From Herbiconiux sp. VKM Ac-1786 (GTDB lineage Bacteria; Actinomycetota; Actinomycetes; Actinomycetales; Microbacteriaceae), in the NCBI RefSeq assembly GCF_015350805.1, contig NZ_JADKSG010000002.1, forward strand, positions 744,001 through 808,000: DNA of 64,000 nucleotides, read 5' to 3'. The notes below the pieces were generated by a model, which searched no databases, was not told the origin of the DNA, and worked only from the letters and a program-made list of their open reading frames with translations. A program made the translations under genes and the position numbers. Below are positions 61,350 to 64,000 of the stretch, piece after piece; position 1 is the first letter of the stretch, and every line of letters begins with the position of its first letter.

Positions 61350-62879
61350 TTACTGCTCCTCCTTCGTCGTCGACTGAGAGAGCACAGCTCTCTCAGGGCT
61401 GGCGTCGCGGCGAGAGCGCACTGCGCTCTCACTCATAGCTCCAGCGCCCTCCTTCAGGTATGCGGCGAGACCGTGGCGGCCGCCCTCGCGGCCGTAGCCC
61501 GACTCCTTGTAGCCACCGAAGGGCGACGCGGGGTCGAAGCGGTTGAAGGTGTTGGCCCAGATCACGCCGGCGCGCAGCTTGTCGGCCACGGCCAGGATGC
61601 GGCTGCCCTTCTCGCTCCAGATGCCGGCCGAGAGGCCGTAGGGGGTGTTGTTGGCCTTGGCGATCGCCTCGGCCGGGGTGCGGAAACTCAGCACCGACAG
61701 CACCGGGCCGAAGATCTCCTCGCGGGCGATGCGGTGGCTGGTCGACACGTTCGTGAAGATCGTGGGGGCGAACCAGAAGCCGTTCTCGGGGAGCTCGCAC
61801 GCCGGGCTCCAGCGCTCGGCGCCCTCGGCCTCGCCGATCTCGCTCAGCTCGCGGATGCGCGCCAGCTGCTCGGCGCTGTTGATGGCGCCCACGTCGGTGT
61901 TCTTGTCGAGCGGGTCGCCGACGCGCAGCGTCTCGAGGCGCGACTTCAGGCGCTCGACGACCTCGTCGTGGATCGACTCCTGCACCAGCAGGCGCGAGCC
62001 CGCGCAGCAGACGTGGCCCTGGTTGAAGAAGATGCCGTTGACGATGCCCTCGATGGCCTGATCGATGGGCGCGTCGTCGAAGACGATGTTCGCCGCCTTG
62101 CCGCCGAGCTCGAGGGTGAGCTTCTTGCCGGTGCCCGCGGTGGAGCGCGCGATCTCGCGGCCCACGGCGGTGGAGCCGGTGAAGGCCACCTTGTTCACGT
62201 CGGGGTGGTTGACGAGCGCGCGGCCCGTCTCGCCGGCACCGGTGACGATGTTGACGACACCGGCCGGGAGGTCGGCCTGCTGCAGGATCTCGGCGAACAG
62301 CAGCGCCGTGAGCGGCGTGGTCTCGGCCGGCTTCAGCACGACGGTGTTGCCGGCGGCCAGGGCGGGTGCGATCTTCCACGCCAGCATGAGCAGCGGGAAG
62401 TTCCACGGGATGACCTGGGCGGCGACGCCGAGCGAGCGCGGGTTCGCGCCGACGCCGGCGTACTCGAGCTTGTCGGCCCAGCCGGCGTAGTAGAAGAACC
62501 AGGCGGCGACGAGCGGCACGTCGACGTCGCGGCTCTCCTTGATCGGCTTGCCGTTGTCGAGCGACTCGGCGACGGCGAGCTCGCGGGCGCGCTCCTGCAC
62601 GAGGCGCGCGATGCGGAACAGGTACTTGCCGCGGTCGCGGCCCGACATGCGCGACCAGGTCTTCTCGTAGGCCTTGCGGGCGGCGGCCACGGCGCGGTCG
62701 ACGTCGGCCTCGGTGCCGTTGGCGATGCGCGCGATCGGCTTCTCGGTGGCGGGAGAGATCGTCAGGAACGACTCTCCGGCGGCGGGGGTGAACTCACCGT
62801 CGATGAACAGGCCGTACTCGGGCTTGAGGTCGAGGATCGCCGTCGACTCGGGGGCCGGGGCGTATTCGAGGAATGACAT
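61350..62879 (-). CDS. aldehyde dehydrogenase beside deoC
   Basis: 509 residues, intact: VIPWNFPLLMLAWKIAPALA, KPAETTPLTALLFAEIL, VAFTGSTAVGREIARSTAG, catalytic Glu in LTLELGGKAANIVFDDAP, catalytic Cys in FFNQGHVCCAGSRLLVQ, and EIFGPVLSVLSFRTP. The last 35 residues are an extra Arg/Ser/Glu-rich tail encoded over two perfect DNA palindromes. Ten bases downstream of deoC on the same strand, so it probably oxidises acetaldehyde released by the aldolase. A truncated homologue follows 1 nt later. Confidence 0.93.
   Translation of the reverse strand: MSFLEYAPAPESTAILDLKPEYGLFIDGEFTPAAGESFLTISPATEKPIARIANGTEADVDRAVAAARKAYEKTWSRMSGRDRGKYLFRIARLVQERARELAVAESLDNGKPIKESRDVDVPLVAAWFFYYAGWADKLEYAGVGANPRSLGVAAQVIPWNFPLLMLAWKIAPALAAGNTVVLKPAETTPLTALLFAEILQQADLPAGVVNIVTGAGETGRALVNHPDVNKVAFTGSTAVGREIARSTAGTGKKLTLELGGKAANIVFDDAPIDQAIEGIVNGIFFNQGHVCCAGSRLLVQESIHDEVVERLKSRLETLRVGDPLDKNTDVGAINSAEQLARIRELSEIGEAEGAERWSPACELPENGFWFAPTIFTNVSTSHRIAREEIFGPVLSVLSFRTPAEAIAKANNTPYGLSAGIWSEKGSRILAVADKLRAGVIWANTFNRFDPASPFGGYKESGYGREGGRHGLAAYLKEGAGAMSESAVRSRRDASPERAVLSQSTTKEEQ
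61374..61430 (-). repeat. two perfect palindromic hairpins in the dehydrogenase 3' end
   Basis: Stem 1: 10 bp (61374-61383 with 61387-61396, 3-nt loop). Stem 2: 8 bp (61412-61419 with 61423-61430, 3-nt loop). Both share a GAGAGC core and lie inside the C-terminal tail codons, about 25 nt before the next gene's ribosome binding site. Confidence 0.85.
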
Positions 62880-62888
62880 CGTGTGGTC

Positions 62889-63911
62889 CTAGTCGATCGT
62901 GACGTAGTCGGCGCCGGAGTAGTGGCCCGAGCTGAGCTTCTGCCGCTGCAGCAGCACGTCGTTGAGGAGGCTCGAGGCCCCGAAGCGGAACAGGTGCGGC
63001 TGGAGCCACTCCTCGCCCACCGTCTCGGCGACGGTGACGAGGTACTTGATGGCGTCCTTCGACGAGCGGATGCCGCCGGCCGGCTTGACGCCGATCTTCT
63101 CGCCGGTGAGGCGGTGCCAGTCGCGCACGGCCTCGAGCATCAGCAGGGTGACGGGCAGCGTGGCGGCCGGGGCCACCTTGCCGGTCGAGGTCTTGATGAA
63201 GTCGCCACCGGCGAGGATCGCGAGCCAGGATGCCCGGCGCACGTTGTCGTAGGTGTTCAGCTCGCCGGTCTCGAGGATCACCTTGAGGTGCGCGAACGAG
63301 CCGTCGGCCCGGCGGCAGGCTTCCTTCACCGCGACGATCTCGTCGAAGACCAGGCCGTAGCGACCGGAGAGGAAGGCACCGCGGTCGATGACCATGTCGA
63401 TCTCGTCGGCGCCGGCGGCCACGGCGTCGGCGGTGTCGGCCAGCTTCACCGGCAGCGAGGCGCGGCCCGAGGGGAACGCGGTCGCGACGGCGGCGACGTT
63501 GATCAGCCCGTCACCGGGCTCGGTGACCCGGCCGGCGGCGTGGGCGTCGCCCAGCGCCTCGACGGCGTAGGGCACCATGTCGCCGTAGACGCAGACGGCG
63601 GCGACCCGCGGGGTCGAGGGGTCCCCCGCATCCGGCACCAGGGCCTTGGCCACGAGCGAGCGCACCTTGCCGGGGGTGTCGGCACCCTCGAGGGTGGTGA
63701 GGTCGATCAGCTCGATGATGCGGTCGAGGGCCCAGGCCTTCGACGTGGTCTTGATCGAGCGCGTGCCGAGCGAGGCGGCGCGCTGCTCGAGGCCCACGGT
63801 GTCGACTCCGGGGAGCCCGTCGAGGTAGCGCTTCAGGGTGGCTTCGGTCAGGTCGCCGCCGAGCACCTCCACGGCGCGCTGCGCGGGGCTGACCGCTCTT
63901 TCTATCGTCAC
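62889..63911 (-). CDS. deoC: deoxyribose-phosphate aldolase
   Basis: 340 residues; class I aldolase splitting 2-deoxyribose 5-phosphate into glyceraldehyde 3-phosphate and acetaldehyde. Schiff-base Lys is in GGDFIKTSTGKVAPAATLPV, a catalytic Asp in IDMVIDRGAFLSGRYG, the second Lys in EKIGVKPAGGIRSSKDAIKY. The N-terminal 70 residues are longer than in E. coli DeoC, as in the human-type group. GTG 63911 with GGGAAG about 10 nt upstream is chosen; longer frames start in a basic stretch. Leads the operon with the two dehydrogenases. Confidence 0.94.
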   Translation of the reverse strand: MTIERAVSPAQRAVEVLGGDLTEATLKRYLDGLPGVDTVGLEQRAASLGTRSIKTTSKAWALDRIIELIDLTTLEGADTPGKVRSLVAKALVPDAGDPSTPRVAAVCVYGDMVPYAVEALGDAHAAGRVTEPGDGLINVAAVATAFPSGRASLPVKLADTADAVAAGADEIDMVIDRGAFLSGRYGLVFDEIVAVKEACRRADGSFAHLKVILETGELNTYDNVRRASWLAILAGGDFIKTSTGKVAPAATLPVTLLMLEAVRDWHRLTGEKIGVKPAGGIRSSKDAIKYLVTVAETVGEEWLQPHLFRFGASSLLNDVLLQRQKLSSGHYSGADYVTID

Positions 63912-64000
63912 GAGGTCACTTCCCAATCCTTCGCGGCGACGACCCGTCCGGTCGTGCCGCATCCGTCGATTCTCTCATGCGGCTCTGCATGGCCACCGGA

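Overview
The window is 64 kb of dense, very GC-rich chromosomal DNA with almost no non-coding space. Gene content and style point to an actinobacterium, most likely of the family Microbacteriaceae: a DUF3145 gene sits next to fabF, there is a MoxR-DUF58-transglutaminase cluster and an actinobacterial HelD, many starts are GTG or TTG, TANNNT -10 boxes are common, and CGGATGC/GCATCCG words recur. No plasmid, phage, insertion sequence or CRISPR array is visible, and no gene-free stretch exceeds about 225 bases. Most genes are on the minus strand. Layout: 0-2 kb holds the 3' part of fabF, a convergent DUF3145 gene and a PadR regulator. 2-6.8 kb is the minus-strand operon moxR-DUF58-transglutaminase. 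6.9-12 kb has a small membrane protein, a CAU tRNA, a glycosyltransferase, a DMT-type membrane protein, def, the azlC/azlD branched-chain amino acid exporter pair, a His-rich/poly-Ala unknown and tRNA-Asn. 12-21.9 kb has a 2-hydroxyacid dehydrogenase with an unusual ABC ATPase, then the information-processing block dnaG, dgt, dusB, uppS, recO, with a YbaK-type deacylase and a DsbA/FrnE-like oxidoreductase coupled to a 42-residue Cys-tailed peptide. 21.9-23.8 kb is leuA with a leaderless Leu-rich leader peptide and attenuator-like hairpin. 24-30 kb holds OsmC, a TIGR01777 epimerase, dapB, a GNAT enzyme, a histidine phosphatase, an M16 protease and a DUF6745-like gene broken by an in-frame TAA. 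In 30-36.5 kb, pnp and rpsO are separated by a membrane protein, a methyltransferase, a type III polyketide synthase and an FMN reductase. 36.7-43.2 kb holds a 2-oxoglutarate dioxygenase with an MFS exporter, helD, an FKBP isomerase and a PrsW protease. 43.2-49.2 kb holds an FAD-linked oxidase, aspartase, an aldehyde dehydrogenase and a Pit phosphate transporter with a small partner. 49.2-54.7 kb has an S9 oligopeptidase, a YciI protein, a SNF2 helicase, a DUF6804 membrane protein and an unknown. 54.7-58.2 kb is psuG-kinase-M20 peptidase. 58.2-64 kb has an SGNH hydrolase, an epimerase/DUF2867 protein and the operon deoC-aldehyde dehydrogenase-cysteine-free dehydrogenase homologue. How the genes work together: moxR/DUF58/transglutaminase form a known envelope-associated set; psuG and its kinase partner would handle pseudouridine; deoC and the dehydrogenase would oxidise deoxyribose-derived acetaldehyde; the type III PKS and methyltransferase would make and methylate a resorcinol or pyrone lipid. 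Regulation is read mainly from sequence patterns: many starts lie exactly 6 nt after a TANNNT hexamer (leaderless transcripts), several -10 boxes contain the stop codon of the preceding gene, and adjacent genes often share ATGA, GTGA or TGATG overlaps. The most interesting observations are the leaderless leuA attenuator, the interrupted DUF6745 gene, a 20-bp duplication that builds a 6-codon reinitiation bridge, the cluster of in-frame tandem repeats at gene ends, and the peptide coupled to the FrnE-like gene.
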